DNA of 64,000 nt from Hermatobates lingyangjiaoensis. Lineage: Eukaryota > Arthropoda > Insecta > Hemiptera > Hermatobatidae. The translations under genes were made by a program, and so were the position numbers. The stretch lies in contig JAPFBL010000550.1 of the NCBI GenBank assembly GCA_026182355.1, forward strand, positions 62,001 through 126,000, given 5' to 3'. The notes beneath the pieces were generated by a model that saw only the letters and a program-made list of their open reading frames with translations, was not told the DNA's origin and searched no databases. This document shows, in pieces, positions 1 through 11,600 of the stretch (within the stretch, counting starts at the first letter, position 1; each line of letters opens with the position of its first letter).

Positions 1-478
1 ATAGAAAAAGAAATTTAAATAACAAAAACCCAGCAAAAAAAACCTAAAATGTTATACCAAAATGAGTTTTTAAGGTCATAATTGTTTTTATGTATCATGT
101 ATATAATATTGTTTTTAAACGGATTTTTCTACTGTAGTATTTGCAAATTAAAAATAAATTTATTTTAAAATTTTCAAAACTAGTTTTTTAATGCGGTTGG
201 AAGTTTATTATATTGGTTTACGTAGCCAGTTGATTTAATTTAACAATTTTTTTTTTATTTGAATTATACGTTTTTGTTTCGAAAAATCTTTGGTTTTCTT
301 TGATGACGACTGTATATGTATACGAGTACTATAATAAGATAAAAGTCTGGGACTAATAACAGTAGTCTAAAAGTAGATCCTTGTTTGTAATTCCATGAAA
401 ATAAATATTTTGAGGACTTTTTTGGAATTTTGAAGGTTAACTATTTATCAACGCAAGTGGGGGGGGGGGGGGGGGGGC
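1..478 (+). repeat. Dispersed repeat ending in a poly-G run (copy 1)
   Basis: AT-rich repeat whose sequence recurs at 22260-23101, in part at 30890-31020 and inverted at about 44800-45010. It contains recurring blocks such as AAAAATCTTTGGTTTTCTTT and ends at a run of 17 G. No coding seen. Class unknown. Confidence 0.7.
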
Positions 479-544
479 AAATCTTACTACTGCTCTGGTG
501 GCAAGAATAGTTGCTACGTCACTGTTGTTGAAGATTTCTAGAAA

Positions 545-660
545 TATAGACGAACCTTGTCTTTAAGGGGTTGTTTTAAGAATTGTATCATGCTGGACCA
601 AACCTCAATAAAGGAAAATAGTGTAGAACATATGTGGTCGAGATTATTTTATTGTTTAAG
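545..660 (+). mobile_element. PLE tail fragment (TAGACGAA family)
   Basis: Degenerate copy of the family best seen at 7425-7520, ending in the shared GACCAAACCTC and GTGGTCGAGAT blocks. Non-coding. Confidence 0.55.
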
Positions 661-719
661 CCGATCCCCTAGCGGGTGATAACATCAACCATTTACCGGC
701 TTTTTATTTTGATCTGTGA

Positions 720-985
720 TTCTACAGATTCTATATTATGAGTCCTAAATTTTGCCTAACTCAAGTTTACTTCGAGTAGGGATCTTTAACGGGTACCTGA
801 CATCGTACAGGCTTGGGACCGACGTCTTAACGTCCTCCTCTCCAAGGGACGACGTGTTCAGTTTGCTATTCTTCTTCCGCGTGAATAAATCGAAGGCCAG
901 ATGGGTATCGAACCCCGGACTAACAGCCGAGAGGTGTGCCTTAACGACTGAGCTAACCTGGTTCCCAATGGTCGAGATTAGGAAA
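720..985 (-). mobile_element. tRNA-derived SINE (minus strand)
   Basis: On the minus strand, 968-885 reads like a tRNA with box A (TAGCTCAGTCGT) and box B (GGTTCGATACC). The body towards 720 recurs at about 45725-45990, so this is a repeat rather than a lone tRNA gene. Confidence 0.72.
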
Positions 986-1148
986 GTTAGATAAAAAAAA
1001 AAATTGTTTAATATAAATTAAACATAGGTTTTTGAAGCATGTTTCCGATGCTGCCAGTCATTGGTGCAGATGTCACGGAGAAGGGGTGATATTTGATCTT
1101 AACTTATAAAATTGGAACCAGTTCCTCTTATGACAATTCATTATAAAG

Positions 1149-1548
1149 CAGTGGCTTCCAAACTTGATGTTATTACGCCTCTCTTAAAAATATTTAATCA
1201 TTTGGCGCCCCCCATCCTGAAGATTACAAAAAACACGAACATTTTTACTCTTATAAAAAATTTATTCATACAAACTAATGGAAAGATGTTTTATTATTGT
1301 TTTTAATGAGATGGATGTGCTTGTCTATTAGCACAAAGTTTATCAAATCTTGGTGTTTGTAACGATATACTCGGTAGCTCTTTTTTTTACAACTGAACGA
1401 GCTCTTTGTTTGGATTTCATTGCAGCGAAGGCAGAAAACCATTTTTTTACAAAGAAAACTTTAGCAGTAATTTGGAAAATTGTTCACTGTGACTAATTTT
1501 CGCGGCTCCTTTTAGACTAGTCGGCGCCTGCCAGTTTGGAAAACACTG
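1149..1548. mobile_element. Non-autonomous hAT element
   Basis: Ends CAGTGGCTTCCAAAC and GTTTGGAAAACACTG form terminal inverted repeats. The 8-bp flanks TTATAAAG (1141-1148) and CTATAAAG (1549-1556) match at 7 of 8, as expected for a hAT target duplication. No transposase. Confidence 0.78.
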
Positions 1549-1805
1549 CTATAAAGTAATCAGTCTACGCTACGTATCAACTTACACAACAAAGATCTCA
1601 TTTTATTTAAACAATTTATATAGTGTTTTACTTCCTAATTTGATATTTTCACACTGCCCATATAGTTTTACGGTTTCCCATATTATTTCTTTAGTCAATT
1701 GTTTTAATTTATTTCCAAATTACAGCGATAAAATTCCTGTTCCAGCTTACAGTGGCCTCTAGCGGCTGCTAGAAGAACTAAAAACAATATAAGTCATCCA
1801 CTACT

Positions 1806-1985
1806 TAAGATTCAATGATCAAACCACAATAAGAAAATGGGAAAACAAGACTAAGATCTTTCAACCGTTGGGTTTTTAACTCTGACGAAGACCGCTTATT
1901 ACTGTTGAAAGATCTTAGTCTTGTTTTCCCATTTTCTTATTGTGGTTTGATCATTGATTGTTATTTCACGTGTTTATGTGAAATC
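1806..1985. mobile_element. PLE tail, inverted pair (GACGAAGACC family)
   Basis: Left arm carries the reverse complement of the right arm, joined head to head. The right arm holds CTGACGA, a stem-loop and GAAAG at 1882-1911. The same tail occurs at 11369, 21660, 25755, 31470, 33030, 35010, 35775, 42043, 49507 and 63519. Confidence 0.75.
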
Positions 1986-2880
1986 TTTTTACTTAAGATT
2001 ATGTAGATTCGTATCTTGCCTTGATCATTTGGTGCTACTACAGTATGCTACCTACCTACGATTTTGTTATCTACTTCTTACGATATCATTTCATAATAAA
2101 CAATGCAAAATTCATCACAAGTATGCTAAAAAGAAAAAAAAAATAAATGTATTGATTTAAAAAATTCAAATTTACTGTTGAGTATATATGAAACGCTACT
2201 TTGAACGTTATAAAACACCTTGATATGTGATCTCACTTGCTTACTGTCATCTCGCCTACAGTACTCTGACCACACTGTTTCACGGTGGATTAACAGGAGA
2301 TTACGATATTATCAATCTTCTCCTCGTTTAAAACTGATCAATTAGTCAGCATAAGTAATTAGAAATAGGCAGTCGTTATTCTGTATTGTTTTTAAACAAT
2401 TTAAGTATAAGTAACAATTATACACACATATAAATTGAAATGAATTAATGTAATTTAAGTTAGATTTAAAACAAATAAATAAGAAATAAAAAGCATTGAA
2501 CGTGACGATATGTTAGAGACTTGTGGATAAAGGGCGAAGGAGACGTAAGGTGTGGAGGTAGAGGAGAATACGATAGGACGTGGAGCGTGCAGTAACTTAC
2601 ACCAAGTAACTTAGCTTATTTATATTTCTTGTTTTAAATGTTATGCTTCACATACATCTATCTGTTATGCTATTATTTGTGATATGGCTGAAAATCTAGG
2701 TACACGTCTTAATATCAAAACAGGTTATGCTTCACATAACGTAAAAGGAAACATAGCTCTTACTACGTTTGTAGAGAGAAATTTTTTTTTTATTTTTAAT
2801 TTTTTTTTCACTTTCACTTTCTTCAGGCTTTCCTAGGGACAAACTGGAAGCCAAAACACAGTCCAATAACTGATATCATA
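1986..2880. other. Intron sequence, no gene seen
   Basis: AT-rich intron without splice-compatible coding. It holds a short direct repeat (GTTATGCTTCACATA) near 2640 and 2725 and a T-rich tract at 2780-2810. Confidence 0.6.
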
Positions 2881-3000
2881 TATTAAGGATAAACCATAAC
2901 TAAATTATAGAAGAAAACACAAGCTTTCGACCTTGTAGGTCATCTTCAGGTAGAAAAAAGTAAAAACAGATAAATAACAACACAAAATAACAAGTAAAGA
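2880..3000 (-). mobile_element. PLE tail (minus), AAGATGACC family
   Basis: On the minus strand 2949-2924 reads CTGAAGAT, GACC, loop, GGTC, GAAAGC, a clean hammerhead-like core. It is related to the motif that follows the PLE endonuclease at 59100. Confidence 0.65.
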
Positions 3001-3309
3001 GAAAATAGAATATGACTGAAGTATATTACAGCCAGTTCGCAACACATAGAGATAACAATATGATAAGAGATAACGTTACACTAGCGCTCCTAGCGTACGG
3101 GAGGTTAACCACTCGTCACTCCTTTCTTATTAGTTTAATTTTAGTATCAAAGTTTCTGGAGGTAGGTATCATGAACATGTCACTGGCTTGCAAATTCAGC
3201 TCTGAACATTTCCCTTTTATGTAGATGGCTTCCAAAATCTGTAACTGTAGTGGATCTCTATTAGAATTTAAAATGTGAATGCAGATTCTGCTCTGCTATT
3301 TAAAAATAC

Positions 3310-3365
3310 ATGCATAGATGAAGACCTGCTGCCAGTTTATACAAATATATATATTTATTCTCTAT
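3310..3365 (+). mobile_element. PLE 5' coding scrap (LLPVYTNIYI) running into TA repeat
   Basis: Reads DEDLLPVYTNIYIY, the same motif seen at 27393, 34490 (minus), 35950 (minus), 52985 (minus) and 59345. The AT microsatellite begins inside the last codons. Confidence 0.55.
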
Positions 3366-3539
3366 TAGTCCAGTTGACCGTTGACCTTTCAACTCTTTTA
3401 TTCTAACCGCTTGTTTCTTGTTCATTATTCACCTTTAACCTTCTCTTTATTTTAACCTGTACTATCCTTTTAATCTATTTCTAGCAATGACTAAGCATGA
3501 GTCATCGATTTTAATTTAACATGTCACTTGGTCAACTCC

Positions 3540-3840
3540 TTTTCCAGTTGAACCTTGTTAGCAGGAGGTTAGTTCGTAGGATCGAATCTCTCAGTCTTAA
3601 GATCGTGAATGCCCATATATTATTTTTCTTTGTAAAATAATTTGTAATGTAATACTTAGTTTTTCTGTTTCAAAATTTATACTCTGCCTATGAAAAAGGT
3701 TTTAAATAAAAACCGAAACGTTGGCAATGAGAGTTTAATTTGAACCTGAAGAACCAACCGAGTCCCGATAAACTTTAGTTTTGTTTCTATTCCACGGTCG
3801 ATATTTTTATCAAAATATATATATATATATATATATATAA
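3540..3840 (+). mobile_element. PLE fragments plus TA microsatellite
   Basis: 3560-3610 encodes [12 protein letters not shown], as at 33665-33710 and (diverged) 59265. Then comes the ATGAAAAAGG, stem, CCGAAACGTTGG tail (3689-3720) seen also near 12940, 23830, 28760, 32440 and 53270. The copy ends in (TA)n at 3816-3838. Confidence 0.65.
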
Positions 3841-4215
3841 CTTTAAATTACACAAAGCACGACACAGAAAAAAGAATAAAGAGAACACTTACAGAATTCA
3901 ATATTTCGATCTGTTGTTCGTCATCAGGAGTAGACTAGAAGAGAGGACGAAGTGAGAGAGATCTCCCCACGTCGAAGAACGGAGCGCGAATGTACACACA
4001 TATATATAACAGATTCAATAATATATCGACCGTTTGATAGAATAGGTGTGCTCTCTAATCGGGATTCGGTCAATAAGATGTGATTTCTTATTATCCTTTG
4101 TTTGTAGACCTATGAAAAAGATTTTAAATAAAACCGAAACGTTAGCAACGAGAGTTTGATTTTTTATCCTAGAAAATTGACCGAATCCCGATTAGAGAAC
4201 ACACCTAGAGAGAGG
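3841..4215. mobile_element. Two PLE tails in opposite orientation
   Basis: Minus-strand tail at 3841-4000 (CTGATGACGAACAACAG..TCGAAAT at 3927-3904; near-identical copy at 25140-25290). Then a 4020-4200 copy of the CCGAAACGTTAGC family bounded by inverted ends (ATTCGGTCAAT and TTGACCGAATCCCG). Confidence 0.6.
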
Positions 4216-4328
4216 GAAAGAGAGTACCCTGTATATCTGTGTAAAACAATATCATATAAAACTCCTTTAAATATTACATAGAAAACAATATTGTACAGCA
4301 ATTGAGATGATTTGAATATGATTTGCAG

Positions 4329-4513
4329 GTGTGGAATATCAACAGACTAGGGACAATCCTGGACTTGGTCAATGAAGACTACGGCATCTCCATTGAAGGG
4401 GTCAACACTGCCTATCTCTACTTCGGCATGTGGAAGACCACCTTTGCTTGGCACACCGAGGACATGGACCTCTACAGTATTAACTATCTCCATTTTGGAT
4501 CACCTAAAACATG
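4329..4513 (+). CDS. KDM4: KDM4 exon 1 of window: JmjC core, iron ligands
   Basis: Encodes residues 1-61, starting [14 protein letters not shown], phase 0 after a cag acceptor, donor ATG|gtaatt. It contains the HxE iron ligands (His42, Glu44 of this fragment, equivalent to human KDM4A H188/E190), the YLYFGMW strand and the lysine in GSPKTW equivalent to K206, which contacts 2-oxoglutarate. The split W codon is completed by the first base of the next exon. Confidence 0.95.
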
Positions 4514-7500
4514 GTAATTTCCTTTTTTTTTATTATAATTTGTTAATATACAGTTTTCATAACATTTTCCATTATTTTGTAAAGAAACTGACTTTAATTT
4601 AATTGCCCAATTGAAGTGGACAGCTTCTAGGGTAAAAATTAGTTAAAATATATATTTAATATAAAAAAAAAGAAAAAAGCTTTTCGAACTTCAGAGTGAG
4701 AATCGAAACTGAGATCTACCAGTACAAAGGAATGTACATTGCCACTGGGCTACCCTGGCTCCCACATAGTAAGGTAAAAAACTAATAATATAGTCTCCAT
4801 ATGCATGCATATTTAATGAGCAATTAATGTTTAATGAGCAAACAACGCGTTTCGAACCCATAGATTTCTTTTTCAGGTAAATGAACTCTAGTATGAAAAG
4901 GTTTCAAGGACTGGGCAAAGGCATTTGAAGGTTATATTGTTTTCATCAGAACCTTCAGCTGCTTTAGCTTCATCCTTTTAATATTTTCATTGTAGAGCTG
5001 ATTTATCTGAAGAAGAACACTATGTGTTCGAAAGGTTTTGTTTAGTTCATTAAATAATCGTATACGAAGAACTTTTATTAGGTTTTTGCCCTACGATGAG
5101 GAGGCCAGGGTAGACAAGTGGAAAAGCTACTCGCCTTTGGACTGGTAGATCTCGGGTTCGATTCCCACTCTGATGGGTGGCGACTTATGTGGTCGCTTAT
5201 AGGGATCACATCAACTCCTGGACTCAATCTTTATGATTAGGAGTTCATCCCTCGATTATATTTACACATAAAAATGATTTATTCATTATTTAATATATAA
5301 AGTTAAATGTAGTTTAAAAACATAGAGAAAGAAAGACACTTACAGTCTCTAATTTTCGGTTTGAACCGTCTTCAGGAGAGATAATAAAGGGAAACTAAGC
5401 GCACTGGTACAAAGACGGTTATTACCGCGCAGCACGCGCCTGGTCACAGAGAATCAGTTAGATAAGAATCAATTTTAAATTAACTATAGGATAGCGAATA
5501 TAAAAAATAATATATAAAAGGAAAGCGGAAGGATGAACAAAGGAAATGATACATAAATAAAAGTTACTTATGAGCGTTAATATAAATATATAATGGATTA
5601 AAATGAAACTTTAAATAATATTGAGAATATATTGCAACTAATTAAATAATAGGAAATAAAATAAATAATATAAAGTGTATTGGGTAACAAAAACTAAATT
5701 GCAAAGACAATGAACTACGTATTTAATCGAAAAAGTTATTTAATAGATATTTATATTTCAATGTTTTCCTTATCTCGACCACGTATATTTAACACTATTT
5801 TTCTTTTTTAAAGAGGTTTTGTCTAGCTTCAAACAATACAGCACGTTTTAGCTGACGTTTCGTATATGTTTGTAGACTTCTTCAGGGCTATATCAATACA
5901 GAATTTTTGCAGTAATTTTGGGGGAAAGTATTATGTGTCTATACAAATAAGTTTATTATAAAAAAACTAACAACGCGTTTCGAACACTTAATGTTCTTCT
6001 TCACGATACATCTACTGAATAGGTTATTCCAGTTATTCCAAGTCAGTTCTCGCTTGGTCTCACCCACTGAATAACAACTCCAGTAGAGCAGATGAACCTG
6101 AAGAAGAACATCAAGTGTTCGAAACGCGTTGTTAGTTCTTTTATAATAAACTTTTTTGTGTGGAGATAATAATACTTTCCCCAATATGAGTAAATACCAC
6201 ACTATAATAGACTGCACAGTTAATTGATAATTACAATAACAATAGAAAATGTTTATAAGTTACATTATTTAATTAATATACATAATTGAGTATTTTGCTA
6301 TTGCAAGGGAATAACTACATAACGATTGTATTCAATGCAGCCTACAGTGGTGCTCCTTATTTGACATATCAAATCTAATAGAAAGTTCGTAAAACTGCCG
6401 CTAGGAGCAGCGCTATAGGCTGTTTGACACATAATGTAGTTATTTCTTTGAAATAGCAGAATACCAAGGTAATTATGTATATTAATTAAATAATGTAACT
6501 TAAAATATTTTTTATTGTTATTGTAATTAAATCCTGTATTGATACAGCCCTGAAGATGTCTACAAATATAAACAAAACGTTGGCTTAAAGGCGTTATATT
6601 GTTTGAATCTAGTCCAAACCTCGTCAAAAAAGAAAAATAGTGTTTAATATATGTGGTCGAGATAAGAAAACATTGAAATATAAATATCTATTAAGTAACT
6701 TTTTGCATTTTATTTATGTTATTCTTATTTTTTATGATCTAACACACTTAATATTATTTATTTATGTGAGCCGTTTATTTTGAAAGTGGCCTAATTCCAT
6801 TTTCCAAAAAAATTTAGCTAGCTATTTAAATAATTACATTTTTACGTTATCTTTACCTTTTGCAGCAAATTGTACAAAATTTATTTAAAATTACTAAGAA
6901 TTTTTATAACAGAAATTAGTTGATAAATAAAATGACAATATTTTTAAATTTTGTAAAACGCAAACCCTTAAATATGTCGATTTTAACATAAATGGAATTA
7001 GGCCACTTTCAAAATAAGCGGCTCATGTTAGCTTTTATTATTTAAATATTTTAAGTATATTCTCAATATTATTTAAAATTTTGTTTTATTTAATTACATA
7101 TTTTTATTAACGCTTAGCCGTAATTTATATTTATGTATTATTTCCTTTGTTCATTCCTCTTGTTTTTCTTGTATATATTGTTCTTTTTATATTCCCTTTC
7201 CTATAGTTCATTTTAAATTGATTCTTGTCTATGTTATTCTCTGTGACCGGGTGCTTGTGAGGTAAAAGTGTTGGTTAGCAACAGTCTTTGAACCAGTGCG
7301 CTTGGATTCCCTATCTTATCTCTCCTGAAGACGGTTCAAACCGAAAATTAGAGACTATAAGTGTCTTCTTTTCTCTATGTTTCTTGAACTACAATCAACT
7401 TTATATATTAAATTAAATTCTGTCTTGATATAGTCCTGAAGAAGTCTACAAATATAGACGAAACATCGTCTAAAAGGTCATATATTGTTTGAAACTAGAC

Positions 7501-8570
7501 CAAACCTCGATAAAAAACAAAAATATTATTTTTTATATTGATTATTTTTTTATGAACCTAGACCAAACCTGATAACAAGAAAAAAAGTATTTGTTTTATA
7601 TTGATTAATTTTTATGAAGCTAGACCAAACCTGATAATAAGAAAAATAGTATTTGTTTTATATTGATTAATTTTTTATTAAGCTAGACCAAACCTAATAA
7701 CAAGTAATGTAGTATTTTTTTATATTGATTAATTTTTTATTAAGCTAGACCAAACCCGATAACAAGAAAAATAGAATTCGTTTAATATTGATTAATTTTT
7801 TATGAAGCTAGACCAAACCTGATAATAAGAAAAATAGTATTTGTTTTATATTGATTAATATTTTATGAAGCTAGACCAAACCTGATAATAAGAAAAATAG
7901 TATTTGATTTATATTGATTAATTTTTTATGAAGCTTGACCAAACCTGATAACAAGAAAAATAGTATTTTTTTTATATTGATTAATTTTTTATGAAGCTAA
8001 ACCAAACCTAATAACAAGAAAAATAGTATTTTTTTATATTGATTTATTTTTATGAGACTAGACCAAACCTGATAACAAGAAAAATATTATTTATTTATAT
8101 TGATTAATTTTTTATGAAGCTAGACCAAACCTGATAACAAGAAAAATCGTATTTCTTTTATATTGATTAATTTTTTATGAAGCTAGACCAAACCTGATAA
8201 TAAGAAAAATAGTATTTTTTTATATTGATTAATTTTTGATGGTTGTATGACGATAATGAGGGTGTTTTGTGCTACAGGTACTGCATTCCACCCGAGCACG
8301 GGAAGCGCCTTGAAAGACTCGCTACTGGATTCTTCCCCAACTATAGCAAGCTTTGCCCTGCCTTCCTCCGTCACAAAATGACCATCATCTCACCGCATGT
8401 TCTGCGCCAGTATTCAATACCTTTTAATAAGGTCAACTTAGTTTAATTATTTTTACTTTACTATAAGTAAAATACCATATAGTAATCGTGAAAAAAATTA
8501 TATCTCGTGATTTTTGACGGAATTATATGTTTTGACGTCTCAGAAGTCGTTTTCTGATGTTTTTTCAATG

Positions 8571-8611
<41 letters not shown>

Positions 8612-11600
8612 CGTGCGTGCGTGTGCGTGCGTGCGTGCGTGCGTGCGTTTGTGTGCAATCTCATATTTTTGACGGAATTATATGTTTTGACGTCTCAGAA
8701 GTCGTTTTGTGATGTTTTTTCAATGATGCGTGTGTGTGTGCGCGCGCGTGTGTGTGTGTGCGTGCGTGTGCTTGCGTGTGTGTGCGCGCGCGTGTGTGCG
8801 TGCGTGTGAATGCGTGTGCGTGCGTGCGTGCGTGAGTGTGTTAGCATTAGCTTGCTACCACTCTACGGTCCAGAATCTTTGATGGATCAAGTTGATGTTT
8901 TACACAAAAATGGGCCTCATAGGGAAGAAGATCCCTATTGTTTGGAAAGAATTATGCATGACGGGAAAGTCACTTTTTTTTTTCTTATTGTTGATTCAGG
9001 AGTGACCAAAACACAATTTTTAAACTGATAAGCACACTATTACAAAAATAATTCTGGGAGGATACCTATATACAGAGCCTTCAAGCAAAACAGACAGACA
9101 GTAACAAACACAGTATGCCAGAAAATTACAAAACAATAAAAAAAAGCAAAAAAAAAATAAATAGATTAAGGGAAAACAAAAACCTACAAACATTATTACC
9201 ATGTTTTTGAGGAAACACTATTTAACCACCCATGCTTTTATCTAGCAGCATCATAACAGATACGATAAAAGCATAAACGGTTACATAGTGTTACCTCAAA
9301 AACAAGGTAATGATTTTTGTAGGTTTTTGTTTTCCCTTAATTTCTTTTATTTGACTTTTTTTTTTCTTTTGTAAATTTCTGGCGTACTGTGTTTGTTACT
9401 GTCTGTCTGTTTTGCTTGAATGCTCTGTATAGAGATATCCTCCCAGAATTAGTTTTGTAATAGTGTGGTTATCTATTTGAAAATTGGGTTTAGTTGTCTT
9501 AATAATTAATAATAAGTAATTAGGTTTAAGCAACAAATGTTTGTTTTTAAATAATGAATAATAACACCGGGTATTTTATGATCATTTTGTGGTTTTGTTT
9601 TAACTGAATTTTTATTTCTTTTTTTTTTGTTTTCTGTTGGTTGGTATTCCGTGGATGTATTTATCTTGCTCTACTTATGTCGTTAATAAATTGTTTTTTA
9701 ACCTTGAAAATGCCAAACAACTTTTGATGAAACGTCGGCATATAATCAGGAGTTGAATTTTTTTATGACCAAAATCCTCAAGAACCTTTTCTGTGAACTT
9801 TAAATAATATAGATATTGATAATTTAAATATACTAAAAGGAATGGTATACGGACTTTCAGAAAAAAGCGATGTTTTTAGTGTACCTAGACGTTTTGTCGA
9901 GTCTTATTCTAAACTTACAAAAGGTAATACTATAAAAATTACTAAAGCCGAAAAATGAAAAAAAAAAGTAGTAAACCCTCGCTAGTTCGCGGTTCAGTTT
10001 TCGCAGGTTCAGTGTTTCGCGGAGTCCTGAAATGTTCAATTAAAAATTGAAAAAAATTTTCAACTGTAATTGCAGTAAAAAATAAAGAAAATAGAACTCG
10101 TAATGAAAAAGTATAGTAAGTTAGTATTAGAGAAGAAAATATACAGGATTCTTCTTGTACGATTGAGAAAGATATCAAACAACCAGTGACTTGCTGGGTC
10201 AAAATATATTCTACAGCATTAAATTAAAGGCTAATAAAAGCTGTTAAAAAATATTCAATAAAGACAAAATTAATGAAAAATATTAAAACATAATCAATTG
10301 TAACAAGAGAATGATAAAAATAACAAAAAAATAGAAGTAAAAAATAGGCCTTTTCATCTATAAATTAAAATAAAGGATAGTTAAGAAATTTTTTATCTTA
10401 TTTACTTGCATTATTATTTACTGTACAATACATTAAGAGTACAATTCTATCTCTCTTATAGTCGGTAAAGACATAATTTTTTTTTATTAATTATTTCTTT
10501 ATTTTTTCTTTTTGTTTTTCATTTTTATTTACAACACAGTACAGTATTCAGTAAGGTCAGGATTCTCTCTCTGTTGGAAAGGTCGTTGTTTGAGCTTTAG
10601 AGGCTTTTATGAAGGCGCGTCCATTATTCGCGGATTTTCGCTTTTCGCGGGTGTCTTCGGTCCCCATTATCCGCGAAAAGTGAGGGTTTACTGTACTAAA
10701 TATAAAAGATTACATAGATAAAATTGAGACTATGTTAAAAGATAAAAATGTATATACAAAGTTAAGGTCCAATCCTTTGGAAGGGTCAATAGATCTTTTA
10801 ATAAAAATATTAAAACCATCTTTATAAAATCAACCCCGAACTAATGCTAAATTTCTATCAAAATCCTCTTCTTTACGATATATGTACGAGTTGATCAAGA
10901 CGCATAAGAATAATTAACCAATACGTTTAATTGTGAGTTTGGTTGGTTCGACCTCATATGGATTGTCCAAATGGTTAGTGTTTTGAGCCTATTAATTGGA
11001 AAAAATTGAGGCAACCATATTAAAAACAAATGTTGATTTAATTAGAAAAATTAAAAAGTGTTAACTTTAATAAAAATTATAGATTGCTTAGTGAAAAGGT
11101 GAAATTAAATGTGATTTATGGTAGACAGTTTTAGTAAAAGATGAAAGCCTTTTAAGTGTGGGTCTTGAAAATCAACAAGAATATTTCCTTAAAGCAGAGG
11201 TTTCCAAAGAGGGTTCCGCGGAACCCGGGGGTTCCTTAACAGACTGTCTGGGGTTCCATGAAAAACATTTAAAAAAAAAAATGTTTCTAAATTTTTTTTT
11301 AGTTGGATGGATTTATTCGGTATTTATTGTGAATTATGAAAACGAATCATGTGTATACCTACTTATCAATGATCAAACCACAATAAGAAATGGGAAAACA
11401 AGACTAAGATCTTTCAACCGTAACAAGCGGTCTTCGTCAGAGTTAAAAATCCAACTGAACACTCTGACGAAGACCGCTTGTTACGGTTGAAAGATCTTAG
11501 TGTTGTTTTCCCATTTCTTATTGTGGTTTGATCATTGATTGTTATTTCACGTGTTTATGTGAAATCTTTTTATACCTACTCATACACACAGAAATGGTCA

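Noticed and set aside
5100..5175. Functional tRNA gene
   Set aside because: A and B boxes are present but the acceptor and anticodon arms do not close, and related copies exist at 4700 and 16590; called SINE.
8573..9028. Val/Cys-rich frames around 8573-9028
   Set aside because: Translation of TG/CGTG microsatellites.
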